NCBI GenBank assembly: GCA_965117035.1
Contig: OZ220748.1
Location: 3,038,001 to 3,102,000 of the forward strand
DNA from: CAZENU01 sp965117035
GTDB lineage: Bacteria > Chloroflexota > Dehalococcoidia > Lucifugimonadales > CAZENU01
DNA length: 64,000 nucleotides
Direction of reading: 5' to 3'
The position numbers and the translations under genes were made by a program. Numbering within the stretch: the stretch's first letter is position 1; each line of letters opens with the position of its first letter. The notes beneath the pieces were generated by a model, which saw nothing but the letters and a program-made list of their open reading frames with translations, was not told where the DNA came from and did not search any database. Of this stretch, positions 34,901-43,205 are shown piece after piece.

Positions 34901-37759
34901 GAGAGGCCAGTCTTCGACAGCACGCTGCCCGTCGTCGTTACGCTGCAAGTGGAGGAAAACACGCGCTCTGGGCAGAGCGTCGGCAGTGCCATTGAGGCCA
35001 CGGACCCCGACGGCCATAGGCTTACCTACACTCTCGAAGGCCCCGGCAAGGACTCCTTCACCATTACCAGCACCGGGCAGATACGGACGAGGTCGCCCCT
35101 CAACCACGAGGAGCGAGAAGAGTACTCGCTGACGGTGAAGGTGAACGACGGACAGAGGAAGAACAACAGCGTCGCCGCCAAGTCGGTGACCATCGAAGTA
35201 ACGGACCGGCCTGAGCAGCCGTCCGCGCCCGGGGCGCCGAGGGTATCGGGGATACCCGGCTCGACGGACAGCGTGCGCGTCACGTGGGACGAGCCCGCGA
35301 ACCCAGGGCCGGACATCACCCACTACAGTGTTCAGTACGCCGTTGGCGGGAGCCGTGACGCGTTTCAAAGAGTGACCGTTCCAACCGGCGCCGCGGACAG
35401 GAGCGTGATCATAACGGGGCTGACGGCGGGCACGCGCTACGACGTGCAGGTGCGGGCGGAAAGCCCCGAGGGCCACAGCGACTGGTCGCGCGCGGGCACG
35501 GGGTCGCCGAACCCAGACGTCGCCAACAGGAACCCTGTCTTTTCCAACCGCTCCCACACGTTCAACGTGGCCGAGAACACGTCGCCTGGGTCTGATGTGG
35601 GGAGCGTTGTCGCAGCACTCGATCCCGACGGCGACACGCTGACCTACGTCCTGGAAGGCGTGGACGCCGACTCGTTCGACATCATAGCCACCAGCGGCGG
35701 CGGTCAGATACAAACGAAAGCGGCGCTAAACCACGAGGAGAAGTCAAGCTATTCGGTTGCGGTGAGAGTGAGGGATGGCAGAGGCGGCACCGACGCGGTC
35801 AATGTGACGATCAGGGTGACGGACGTCGACACCGAGGCGCCGGACACGCCGTTCGCGCCGACCGTAACCACGGCGTCGAGCGCGAGCCTGTCCGTAGGCT
35901 GGGACGCGCCCGACAACCAGGGGCCTCCCATCACCGACTACGACTACCGGTACAGGGCGGTGACGGACGCGGCGTGGACCGAGGTCACCAATACGCCGAT
36001 CAGGGGCACGACGGTAATCGTCGACGGATTGACGCCGAGCACGTCTTACGACGTGGAGGTGCGGGCGAAGAACGCCGAGGGCACCAGCGACTGGTCGAAT
36101 CCGGGTAACGGATCGACCGCCGAGCCGGGAGCGAACAGTCCCCCCGTGTTCACCGATGGCACGAGCGCCACTCGGAGCGTGAGCGCGAGCGAGCTGCCCG
36201 GTAAGAACATCGGCGAACCAGTCGCTGCGACGGACGCTGATTCCGACGACACGCTGACCTACAGCCTGGAAGGGCGGGACGCGGCGTTGTTCGACATCAA
36301 CGACGCAACCGGCCAGCTTGCCACGAAGACCGGCGTCACGCTTATCGTCGATGAGACTTACACACTGACGGTCGCGGCAGACGACGGCACGGACATAACG
36401 AGGATTACAGTCACGATAAGCGCTACCGCGGCGCCGCCGAACACCCCGCCCGTATTCTCGGAGGGCGCGAGCGCAACACGGAGGGCGTCTAGAAGCGCGA
36501 CAGCGGGCACAACCATCGGTAGTCCGGTCGCGGCCACCGACGCCGATGCGGGTGCGACGCTGACCTACCGCCTGGAAGGCACCGACGCTGCCTCATTCGA
36601 CATCAACACGACGAATGGCCAACTGCTCACGCGGGCCGGAGTGGCGCTGGATCAGGACACGTACACAGTCGAGGTGGTTGCCAGCGACGGGACCGATGAA
36701 GCTAGGATTACCGTGACGATCACCGTGGCCAACACCGCGCCTAGATTCGGCGAAACGAACCCCTCTCGGACCGTAGACAGGAACGTGGCAGTGGGGACAC
36801 TCGTCGGCGATCCGGTCACAGCGACGGACGTCGACCCAGGCGACACGGTGGCCTACGCTCTCGAGGGTCCAGACGCCCCGTCGTTCAGGATCAACAGTTC
36901 GACGGGCCAACTGCTCACGCGGGCGGGCGTGGTGCTTGACGCTTCGTCGTACACAGTCATCGTGGTTGCTACCGACGAGGCTGCTGCCAGCGCAAGGATT
37001 ACGGTGACCATCGTGGTTGCAAACCACGTGCCGGTGTTCGGTGAGACGAGCCCGTCTCGGAGCGTCGAAGGAAACGCGCCGGCGGACACTGCTATCGGCG
37101 ATCCTGTCACCGCGACGGACGCCGATCCCGGCGACACGGTGGTCTACAGTCTCGAAGGCCCGGACGCCGCGTCGTTCAGAATCAACAGCTCGACAGGCCA
37201 ACTGCTCACGCGGGCGGGCGCGGTGCTCGACGAGGCGTCGTACACGGTCACAGTCGTCGCCACCGACGGGGTTAATGCCAACGCAAGGATTACGGTGACC
37301 ATTACCGTCATCCGCAACGTCGCGCCGGCATTCGCAAGCACGAGCACGATCAGAAGCGTCAGTGAGAACGCGTCGGAGGGAACCGACATCGGCGCCCCCA
37401 TTACGGCGACCGACGCCGACAACGACTCGTTGACCTACACGCTTGGGGGCACAGACGCGGCGCTGTTTGCGATTGACAGCCGCACGGGCCAGATTACGGT
37501 TGGGGCAGGGACAATCCTCGACTATGAGACTCGGATGAGCTACACCGTGGTGGTCACGGCTACCGACCAGTCCGGCGAACGCGACGAGATCACAGTGACG
37601 ATCAGTGTGGCCAACGAAGACCTGGGGCCCTACGATGTCGACAACGATGAGAGGATATCGAGGTCTGAGGTGATCGCGGCCGTGATGGACTACTTCGCTG
37701 GGCGCTTGGGCAAGGACGACGTAATAGGATTGCTCGTACTCTACTTCGCGTCTGGATGA
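31952..37759 (+). CDS. Giant secreted cadherin/fibronectin-III adhesin with EF-hand tail
   Basis: This 1,935-residue protein starts with a signal peptide (hydrophobic core ALALALLVTVLLLAES, cleavage near VHAA). Six cadherin-like repeats alternate with six FnIII repeats (each with a WxAP-type strand and SYxVxVRAxN), and five cadherin-like repeats follow. Cadherin repeats share DADxDDTLTYSLEG and F.I...TGQL motifs, typical of calcium-binding linkers. The last 44 residues form a single EF-hand (DVDNDERISRSE) and a helix pair ending LVLYFASG, nearly the same tail as on the second giant protein at 56864-62335. No LPxTG motif or membrane anchor is present. A role in surface adhesion or aggregation is inferred. 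Confidence 0.88.
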   Translation: MRNRTPAITIAAALALALLVTVLLLAESPVHAADPEFPSPTGTRTIPENTPPGVNIGDPVSATDVDETGDATTAAIEFGDTLTYSLSGADADEFDIDASTGQLITKAALDFESPSGGTGGNSNDYVVTVTVKDSSGGSDTQVVTISVTGVAEEPGAPAAPTVVSTDSGNDPTTYDLKVIWYAPDDEGDGVTAYDVEYKETTATSFVSVSENPTDTTVTITDLDEDTSYQVRVRATNNAGNGPWSLSSVGSTNKENNALPAFGAPTVIRNVLENADSGLVVGFKVSATDDDNVLPLIYQLHGPDADSFDLQASTGQIRTKRGVVYDFEVKPTLRVTMTVSDRQGGTDATAVTINVTDVPEAPSTPARPTVRATVGSSRSLDVSWIAPANTGPAITSYDIRYREGNSGGFTLTTPTGTGTTYTIAPTDDDLSDGDDRLTPGASYEVYVRAQNGESPSEWSAAGTGRTSIGNSEPTFDDRDDVTRDADGNLPAASTERIVAENTREGQSVGRAVRAVDGNGDRRTYRLVAAPIPNEAHVDNFTINETTGQILTKDPLNHEAVCSTGDVSLPGGHAENCTYTVKVQVWDGLDEDRTEQNLASLDNADDADDTAIIDDEITVTITVSDVAEKPTAPTVTVTSSAVADADTETTLTVTWDRPENMGPAITGYVVECTGEGITTANPCPQPTGLTLTDPVLTYTITVTPADLTRNNSYRVRVRADNDEGQGAWSSWVAQSTSKAGNTLPTFTSPPAELYVVENAPSAQQPLTSDSAGTTVASIQRGDADADSPLTMSLEGPDAGLFTIDASTGQIRTKSKLNHEAPDCYDGTATPTTCTYSVRVKLSDPNGGSRFISLTINVTDADEPPEKPAAPRVTATSGSGWSLQVTWNAPRNDGPAITSYQIRYRETGDSAAPWQQWAHTGTGRSAKITTILTDPTDSATAVHLEPRTQYEVQVRALNGEGDPANFDSDPNDNWSTSGRGTTGASNERPVFDSTLPVVVTLQVEENTRSGQSVGSAIEATDPDGHRLTYTLEGPGKDSFTITSTGQIRTRSPLNHEEREEYSLTVKVNDGQRKNNSVAAKSVTIEVTDRPEQPSAPGAPRVSGIPGSTDSVRVTWDEPANPGPDITHYSVQYAVGGSRDAFQRVTVPTGAADRSVIITGLTAGTRYDVQVRAESPEGHSDWSRAGTGSPNPDVANRNPVFSNRSHTFNVAENTSPGSDVGSVVAALDPDGDTLTYVLEGVDADSFDIIATSGGGQIQTKAALNHEEKSSYSVAVRVRDGRGGTDAVNVTIRVTDVDTEAPDTPFAPTVTTASSASLSVGWDAPDNQGPPITDYDYRYRAVTDAAWTEVTNTPIRGTTVIVDGLTPSTSYDVEVRAKNAEGTSDWSNPGNGSTAEPGANSPPVFTDGTSATRSVSASELPGKNIGEPVAATDADSDDTLTYSLEGRDAALFDINDATGQLATKTGVTLIVDETYTLTVAADDGTDITRITVTISATAAPPNTPPVFSEGASATRRASRSATAGTTIGSPVAATDADAGATLTYRLEGTDAASFDINTTNGQLLTRAGVALDQDTYTVEVVASDGTDEARITVTITVANTAPRFGETNPSRTVDRNVAVGTLVGDPVTATDVDPGDTVAYALEGPDAPSFRINSSTGQLLTRAGVVLDASSYTVIVVATDEAAASARITVTIVVANHVPVFGETSPSRSVEGNAPADTAIGDPVTATDADPGDTVVYSLEGPDAASFRINSSTGQLLTRAGAVLDEASYTVTVVATDGVNANARITVTITVIRNVAPAFASTSTIRSVSENASEGTDIGAPITATDADNDSLTYTLGGTDAALFAIDSRTGQITVGAGTILDYETRMSYTVVVTATDQSGERDEITVTISVANEDLGPYDVDNDERISRSEVIAAVMDYFAGRLGKDDVIGLLVLYFASG

Positions 37760-37767
37760 TCCGAGTT

Positions 37768-37825
37768 CCAGGGAGCACCTCCGGCGCAATCCCGTCTTGC
37801 ATAGACGGATGGGGGTGCTCTCTGG
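37768..37825 (+). terminator. Stem-loop downstream of the first giant adhesin
   Basis: CCAGGGAGCACCTCC at 37768-37782 pairs with GGGGGTGCTCTCTGG at 37811-37825 at 13 of 15 positions, 9 bases after the adhesin stop codon. No T-tract follows, so it may be a Rho-type or transcript-protecting hairpin rather than a classical intrinsic terminator. Confidence 0.45.
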
Positions 37826-38215
37826 ACTCTCAAACAAGCAGATCCCCGGTCCCCAGGCCTGGTAGGGAGGCTTCCCGGGCGGCATACCCATCGACATTGG
37901 GGTAGGCCCCCCGTTAACGACATGTTTGCGCCGGTCCTGACGGCGTGGTCCCTGTTTGAACGGGCAGGTATCCTCGGTCAGGGGCTCGGCCGATGCGATT
38001 GAAGGCGGTGTGCTAGAGCTTGATGCCGATATCGGTGTCCTGTCTCAGCGAGAACACCATTTGCGCCCGACGCATTTTCGCGATCTCGGCATCCGGCTCT
38101 CTGAAGTCCCTGTTCCAGGAGCACACGCCCAGCCACCGCCAGCCTAAGCGGGGTCACCGCGGCCTCTCTCGATGCCCGCGATCTCGCTGGCACATGGCAA
38201 CCGATTAACACGGGT
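37826..38215. other. Intergenic region, possible gene remnant
   Basis: Several G/C-rich inverted repeats lie at 37850-37915 (for example CCAGGCCTGG). A short - strand frame at 38013-38126, containing NRDFREPDAEIAKMRRAQMV, looks like the C-terminal remnant of a gene. No complete gene is recognised. Confidence 0.35.
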
Positions 38216-39061
38216 TCAGGCCTCGGTGCGGAGCAGGGCTATGCCGATGGCGCCGGGGCCGGTGTAGACGCCGAGCGCCGAGCCGAATCGAGCTACGATG
38301 GGCTCGACGCCCTCGGGCAGGAGGTCCCCGAGGTCGTCGGCGACTGCCTGTGCCGCGTCCGGCGTCGTGCTGTGCATTATGGCCAGCGACTCGATGGGTG
38401 CGAAGTCGCGCGCGGTCTGCTTCATCTTGCCGAGGGCCTTCGGGAAGGTGCGGGCCTTGCTCAGCGGGGTAACCTCTCCGTCGCTGACGATGATCATCGG
38501 CTTGATCTTCAACACCGAGCCAATCATCGCCTGGGCCTTGCCGATGCGGCCGCCCTTCTCCAGGTACTCGAGCGTCTCGAAGAGGCAGAAGCACCGGGCG
38601 CGTTGGGCGGCGGCGTTGGCGATGGCCGTGACCTCGTCATGGCTGGCCCCCTTGTTGGCGGCCTCGGCGGCCGCCGCGACGACGAGTCCGAGCCCCATCG
38701 ACGCCTGGGCGGAGTCGACGACGGCGACGGGGCAGGCCGCGGAGGTGATCTCAGCGGCCTGGAGGGCGGAGTTACAGGTGCCGCTCGTCTTGGACGACAC
38801 GTGGATGGACACGATGCCGTCGGCGTCGGCGCCCAGCTCGTCGTAGACCTCCTTGAAGTCGCCGGGAGACGCCTGAGAGGTCTTCGGGAGCTCCGGGCCC
38901 TCGGCCAGCATCTTGTAGAAGTCCTCGGGCGTGATCGTCACGTTGTCCTTGTACGTCTCCGTGCCGAAATGGACGTTCTGGGCGACCACGGTGACGCCGA
39001 GGCGCTCCACGACGTCCTTCGGGAGGTCGGATGTGCTGTCGGTTACGACCCTGATGGTCAT
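38216..39061 (-). CDS. degV: DegV family fatty-acid-binding protein
   Basis: This 281-residue DegV protein opens with IRVVTDSTSDLPKDVVERLG. It has PKTSQASPGDF and SSKTSGTCNSALQAAE, VDSAQASMGLGLVV, and LEYLEKGGRIGKAQAMIGSVL with IKPMI. Family members bind long-chain fatty acids, and in some bacteria (FakB) hand them to a fatty-acid kinase. No FakA homologue is in the window. The ATG at 39061 gives the typical N-terminus, and an extended -10 lies 80 bases upstream. Confidence 0.92.
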   Translation of the reverse strand: MTIRVVTDSTSDLPKDVVERLGVTVVAQNVHFGTETYKDNVTITPEDFYKMLAEGPELPKTSQASPGDFKEVYDELGADADGIVSIHVSSKTSGTCNSALQAAEITSAACPVAVVDSAQASMGLGLVVAAAAEAANKGASHDEVTAIANAAAQRARCFCLFETLEYLEKGGRIGKAQAMIGSVLKIKPMIIVSDGEVTPLSKARTFPKALGKMKQTARDFAPIESLAIMHSTTPDAAQAVADDLGDLLPEGVEPIVARFGSALGVYTGPGAIGIALLRTEA

Positions 39062-39140
39062 GGTGTTACCTCTCTGGGGTTCGGTGCGATATCGGCGGGG
39101 GGACGTCGGCCAACCAGATGGACTCCTACGATTCGGGCCG

Positions 39141-39149
39141 ATAGTACCA
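39141..39149 (-). promoter_or_regulatory. Extended -10 promoter of degV
   Basis: The - strand reads TGGTACTAT, an extended -10 with TACTAT, 80 bases upstream of the degV ATG. TTG is present just upstream but not at -35 spacing. Confidence 0.4.
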
Positions 39150-39199
39150 CAACGCGGGCGCGGCATCCGGTCGCGCACACGTGCGTCCAGCCGGGGCCG

Positions 39200-39208
39200 T
39201 GCTAGAAT
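39200..39208 (+). promoter_or_regulatory. Extended -10 promoter of tRNA-Trp
   Basis: TGCTAGAAT is identical to the nonamer upstream of dgt and ends 24 bases before the mature tRNA. Confidence 0.55.
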
Positions 39209-39232
39209 GAAACTCGACCAGTCATCGGACGC

Positions 39233-39310
39233 AGGAGCGTAGCTCAGTCTGGTCAGAGCATCGGTCTCCAAAACCGAGGGTCGCGGGTTCGAATCCTGCC
39301 GCTCCTGCCA
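39233..39310 (+). tRNA. trnW: tRNA-Trp (anticodon CCA)
   Basis: A complete cloverleaf is visible. The acceptor stem is AGGAGCG with CGCTCCT, the D-arm stem GCTC/GAGC and the anticodon stem TCGGT/ACCGA around CTCCAAA (anticodon CCA). The variable loop is GGGTC, and the T-arm GCGGG/CCTGC closes TTCGAAT. The discriminator is G and the 3' CCA is encoded. It stands alone, upstream of the converging HEPN gene. Confidence 0.97.
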
Positions 39311-39359
39311 CGCCTCCCCAGGCGCCGCGAACTCCCGCGGCTGACGTCCGTCTCCGACC

Positions 39360-40037
39360 TCAGCTGACCACCGGGTAGTCGGGCGGGCCCCAGCCTATGT
39401 CGGGGCGCGACATCATCAGGTGGACGAACAGCGGCACGAGGAACGCCAGGATCCTCGCGCCGTCGCGGACCTGGTCGCGGTTGACCGAGCTCCGCCACGT
39501 GGCGCCTCCGTGCATGAGCTGGATGCGCAGCACGTAGAGGCGGTCAAACACCGTGGTCAGGACCACCTGGGTGTCGCGCTGCGCCAGGGCCGCGTGAACC
39601 CTGCGCCTGCTGCCCTCGAAACTCCGCTCCCAGTCGTCGTGGCCCCGTCCCGCGTGGTGGTTCCAGAACGGCTGGAAGACGAACTTGTTGTCGAGCAGCA
39701 CCCGGACCGAGTTCGGGAACCTGCGCCAGATCGCGTCGTAGACGGTGTTGTCGCTGTCGAGCGGGAGGATCGTCTCGAAGAAGTCGGCGAAGCGATGGCG
39801 CTCCGTCGAGTCGGGAACGTGCGGCCCGTCCCTGGCGTAGGCGGCGTTGAAGGCGATCCAGTAGAAGATGAAGGCCGCGTCGTCGTCGCCCTGCTCCTTC
39901 TCGGCGCGCTCCAGCCAGCTCAGGGCGCGGCGCACGCGCAGGGCAAGGTGCTCGGGCAGCGTGTCCCTGACCCGGTCCCACCCGGCGTGGAGGGTCTCGA
40001 GGGTGATGTCCCGCGAGCGGTCTGGGCTGCTCTGCAT
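39360..40037 (-). CDS. HEPN-like domain protein
   Basis: This 225-residue helical protein has RIQLMHGG, matching the HEPN ribonuclease signature Rx4-6H, and an upstream helix FIFYWIAFNAAYARDG typical of HEPN proteins of the Apea/abortive-infection type. HEPN domains are often metal-independent RNases in defence or toxin systems; activity here is inferred only from the motif. It lies 28 bases downstream of the ABC-2 permease gene on the same strand and may be its last co-transcribed gene. Its 3' end faces the tRNA-Trp gene 50 bases away. Confidence 0.7.
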   Translation of the reverse strand: MQSSPDRSRDITLETLHAGWDRVRDTLPEHLALRVRRALSWLERAEKEQGDDDAAFIFYWIAFNAAYARDGPHVPDSTERHRFADFFETILPLDSDNTVYDAIWRRFPNSVRVLLDNKFVFQPFWNHHAGRGHDDWERSFEGSRRRVHAALAQRDTQVVLTTVFDRLYVLRIQLMHGGATWRSSVNRDQVRDGARILAFLVPLFVHLMMSRPDIGWGPPDYPVVS

Positions 40038-40065
40038 TGTGGCCCCCGCCCGGCTCAGCCTCCGC

Positions 40066-40995
40066 TCAGGGCCGTATCTCTTCCCTCATGAAGCGCAGGT
40101 AGGCCGCGGCGAATATCAGCGCCAGCATCGCCAGCATTCCGGTCAGGTGCGGCCAGACGAGCGCGACGCTCTGCTCCAGCGGCACCGGGGTGGGCAGCAC
40201 GCCTTCGAGGTCCTCCAGCGTCACCAGGCCCAGGGTCCGGACCTGCGGGTTCAGGAGCGTCTGGGTCGTCTCCCTGTACAGCGACGCGGGCGAGAGCCGG
40301 TCGATCCTGCGCTCCCACTTGACCTGCTCGGCGGCGACGATCTCCGGGTCGTCCCCTTCGGACACGACTATCTCGGCTATGCTCGTCGAGAAGAAGGGGA
40401 CGAAGAAGGTGAGCACGAGCCAGAGTCCGAGGCCGGCCATCGCCGACACGACCGCGCGCTCGAACGTGAGCGAGAAGAGGATCGACAGCGCGAGCCACAC
40501 GGCGATGTACATGAGCGTCGCGACGAAGAAGAGCGCGATGCGGGCCATCTCCCCGGTGTCGGGCGCGAACCCGAGGGTGTACAGTCCCACGCCGACGATC
40601 ACCAGGATGAGGCACAGCGTCGTTATTCCGAGCACCGTGATTGCGGCGAAGAACTTGCCGTTGATCAGGGCGTCGCGGTGGATCGGCTGCGAGAGCAGCC
40701 GCGGCAGGGTGCCGCGGGCCTTCTCGTCGTTTATGGCGTTGAACCCGAGCGAGAGGCCGAGCAGCGGCCCGAAGATTCCCAGGAAGAACACGAACGTGAT
40801 GGCGCTGTCGCCCCGGCTGGTGGTGAACAGCCTGAGGAAGACGAAGTCTGTCGGCGCCTGCCCCGCCTCGTCGAGGATCACCTGCGAGGCGTTGTAGGCG
40901 GCCCAGACTCCGGCGAGCGCTATCAGCAGCAGCAGCACGGCGAACCGCCGGGTCGCGAAGAAGTCGGCCATCTCCTTCCAGTAGACCGCAGTCAA
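40066..40995 (-). CDS. ABC-2 family transporter permease
   Basis: This 309-residue membrane protein has about six hydrophobic segments, beginning with FAVLLLLIALAGVWAAY. A cytoplasmic motif NDEKARGTLPRLLSQPIHRDALINGKF is characteristic of ABC-2 permeases (gliding/NosY type). A long extracytoplasmic loop of about 80 residues precedes the last helix. The start is TTG at 40995 with GGAGGAGG 10-15 bases upstream, only 4 bases after the ATPase stop. It pairs with the ATPase at 41000-41932. Confidence 0.88.
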   Translation of the reverse strand: MTAVYWKEMADFFATRRFAVLLLLIALAGVWAAYNASQVILDEAGQAPTDFVFLRLFTTSRGDSAITFVFFLGIFGPLLGLSLGFNAINDEKARGTLPRLLSQPIHRDALINGKFFAAITVLGITTLCLILVIVGVGLYTLGFAPDTGEMARIALFFVATLMYIAVWLALSILFSLTFERAVVSAMAGLGLWLVLTFFVPFFSTSIAEIVVSEGDDPEIVAAEQVKWERRIDRLSPASLYRETTQTLLNPQVRTLGLVTLEDLEGVLPTPVPLEQSVALVWPHLTGMLAMLALIFAAAYLRFMREEIRP

Positions 40996-40999
40996 GGTG

Positions 41000-41932
41000 T
41001 CACGCCTCCTCCTGGAAGTAGCGGAGGTATATCTCCTCCAGGACCGTCTCCGCGGTCCTCATCGACAGCAGGCCGTCCCCATGCTCGGCTGCCACCCTGG
41101 CCAGCTCCGGCCGCACGTCCTCGGTGCACTCGACGGCGATCACGTTGCCGCGCACCGCGACGCTCTTGACGCCGGCGACGTGGGTGAGCCGTCGCTGCAG
41201 GTTGCCGTCGATCCGGTTCGTCTCCATCTCGATGACGATGCTGTCTCCGCCGGTACGCCGGGCGAGCTCGTCTATCGTGCCGCTGGCTACGAGCTGGCCC
41301 CTGGACATTATGCCGACCCGGCTGCAGATGCGCTGTATGTAGTGGAGCTGGTGCGAGGAGACCATCACCGTGATGCCCTCCTCCTGGCTCATATTCGTTA
41401 TGAGGCCCAGGAGCCCCGGCACCGAAGCGGCGTCGATCCCCTGGGTCGGCTCGTCCATTATCACGACCTGGGGCCGCTTCATGAGCACGTCGGCGAATCC
41501 GAGCCGCTGGCGCATGCCGTGCGACATCTGGTCGACGCGCTGACCCGCCCGCTCGGCGAGCCCGACCTGCTCGAGGACCTGGTTGGCGCGCTCCGTGGCG
41601 TCCCTGGTCTTCAGGCCGTTCAGGCTGCCGGTGTAGAGCAGGTTCTCCCTGGCGGAGAGCTCGCCGTAGAAGCCCAGGCTCTCGGGCAGGTAGCCGGTGA
41701 CGCTCTTCACGGCGATGGGGTCTCGCGTGCAGTCGTGCCCGCGGATGCGTGCCGCGCCCTCCGTCGGGACCGTCAGGCCGAGCAGCATGAGGATCGAGGT
41801 CGTCTTCCCGGCGCCGTTGGGCCCGAGGAAGCCGAAGATCTCCCCCTCGCCGATCTGGAGGTTGAGGTTGTCCACGGCGACGAAATCGCCGTAGCGCTTG
41901 GTCAGGTTGGAAGCCTCGATAACGGCGGTCAT
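41000..41932 (-). CDS. ABC transporter ATP-binding protein
   Basis: This 310-residue ATPase has Walker A GPNGAGKTT, a Q-loop region TGYLPES, the signature SHGMRQRLGFA and Walker B VVIMDEPTQGID, with the switch His in VSSHQLHYI. The C-terminal 90 residues form the extra domain typical of CcmA/NatA-like ABC-2 exporters. The ATG overlaps the stop of the upstream NEW3 gene as ATGA. It energises the neighbouring permease. Confidence 0.93.
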   Translation of the reverse strand: MTAVIEASNLTKRYGDFVAVDNLNLQIGEGEIFGFLGPNGAGKTTSILMLLGLTVPTEGAARIRGHDCTRDPIAVKSVTGYLPESLGFYGELSARENLLYTGSLNGLKTRDATERANQVLEQVGLAERAGQRVDQMSHGMRQRLGFADVLMKRPQVVIMDEPTQGIDAASVPGLLGLITNMSQEEGITVMVSSHQLHYIQRICSRVGIMSRGQLVASGTIDELARRTGGDSIVIEMETNRIDGNLQRRLTHVAGVKSVAVRGNVIAVECTEDVRPELARVAAEHGDGLLSMRTAETVLEEIYLRYFQEEA

Positions 41933-43179
41933 CGTCTGCCCAGCCTCACCAGCAGGCCGCCCAGCCCCAGGACCACGAGGACGATCACGGCGATCCCGAG
42001 GAAGCCGAAAGCGGACGAGCGCTCGATGTTCACCCTGAAGCGGAACATCGCGGTCGACTCGGGCACGGCGCCGCTCAGGTCGATGTTGTAGTCCCCGCCC
42101 TCCGCGTCGCCCGGCGGCTCGATGGTCATGGTGAGCTCGAGCGCGTCGTTCGGGCTGATGGCGGCGACGGGGTTCTGGTCGAAGGACACGTTCCAGCCGG
42201 GGGGCGCTATCGCCTCGAGCTCGACGTTGGAACCCGGCCCGGTGCCGGAGTTCACTAGCAGGACCTTGACCTCGGTCGCCTCGCCGGCCGTGGCCTCGAC
42301 CTCGTTGGCCTGGTCTATGGTGCCGAGCGAGAGGTTCGGGCTGCCGGTCAGCTCCGCCTGGACGACTATTCGCGCCGGCTCGACGCCCTCCGCGGCGGCC
42401 TGCATGACCACCTCGTACTGGCCCGGCGCCGCGTTTCCGGGCGGCGTTACGCGCACGTCCAGGTCCTGGCTGGAGTCGGGCCGGAGCGTGATCGCCCCGA
42501 TCTGCTCCGACTGGAACGACGGCCTGTAGTTCACGCTCCATCCCAGGGGGCCGCCCGCGGCGAGCTGGAAGTCGAGCTCCTGGTCGGTGCGGTTCTTGAG
42601 ATTCACCCGGTAGGTGAAGGCCGTGCCCACGGGCCCGGTCAGGTGCGTGTACTGCGGGTCGAGCCTGATGTCCTGCGGGAGCTCGGTCGCGGGGTCCTTC
42701 GGCGGGGCAGGGGGTATGTCGACCTCCACGCGGTAGTCGATCGAGCTGAGCATCCTGCCGCCCTCGTCGAACAGGCCGACGGTGAAGGTGTACGTGCCGT
42801 TAGCGGCCCCCCGCGGGACCTCGAAGTGGAACCTGAGCTCGTCGTTCTCCTCTCCGGGAGCGAGTTCGATCTTCTTGACGAAGACCTCCTTGACCCTGTG
42901 CAGCAGTCCCGCCTTCCATTCCTCCGTGGGGCCGGAGAGGATCCTGGCCTCGGCGCTGACGACGCCGGGGCCGGGGTTGGCTATGTTGAAGTCGAGGTTG
43001 TAGCCGATGGACCTTGGTACGGCCGATTCCACCCTGATCCCAGTGATGGGCGCGGTCACCATCGCCGAGGTCTCCGGGTCCTGCGCCAGCGCCGGCTGGA
43101 CGCCCAGGACTCCGACGACGGCGACGAGCAGCAGGAAAACCGCTCTCTTTCCTGTCACGTTCATTGAGAAATCCCTCAC
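41929..43179 (-). CDS. NEW3-domain membrane-anchored protein 1
   Basis: This 416-residue protein has a signal peptide (AVFLLLVAVVGVLGVQPALAQ), at least two Ig-like NEW3-type domains (PLGWSVNYRPSFQ and PPGWNVSFDQNPV are the hallmark strands) and a C-terminal membrane helix FGFLGIAVIVLVVLGLGGLL followed by RLGRR. It would be displayed outside the cell. The GTG at 43179 is supported by AGGAG; an ATG at 43164 is also possible. It is one of three tandem paralogues immediately upstream of the ABC ATPase. Confidence 0.8.
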   Translation of the reverse strand: MRDFSMNVTGKRAVFLLLVAVVGVLGVQPALAQDPETSAMVTAPITGIRVESAVPRSIGYNLDFNIANPGPGVVSAEARILSGPTEEWKAGLLHRVKEVFVKKIELAPGEENDELRFHFEVPRGAANGTYTFTVGLFDEGGRMLSSIDYRVEVDIPPAPPKDPATELPQDIRLDPQYTHLTGPVGTAFTYRVNLKNRTDQELDFQLAAGGPLGWSVNYRPSFQSEQIGAITLRPDSSQDLDVRVTPPGNAAPGQYEVVMQAAAEGVEPARIVVQAELTGSPNLSLGTIDQANEVEATAGEATEVKVLLVNSGTGPGSNVELEAIAPPGWNVSFDQNPVAAISPNDALELTMTIEPPGDAEGGDYNIDLSGAVPESTAMFRFRVNIERSSAFGFLGIAVIVLVVLGLGGLLVRLGRR

Positions 43180-43205
43180 GCCGTTTCTCCTCTCGAGGCC
43201 CGCGG

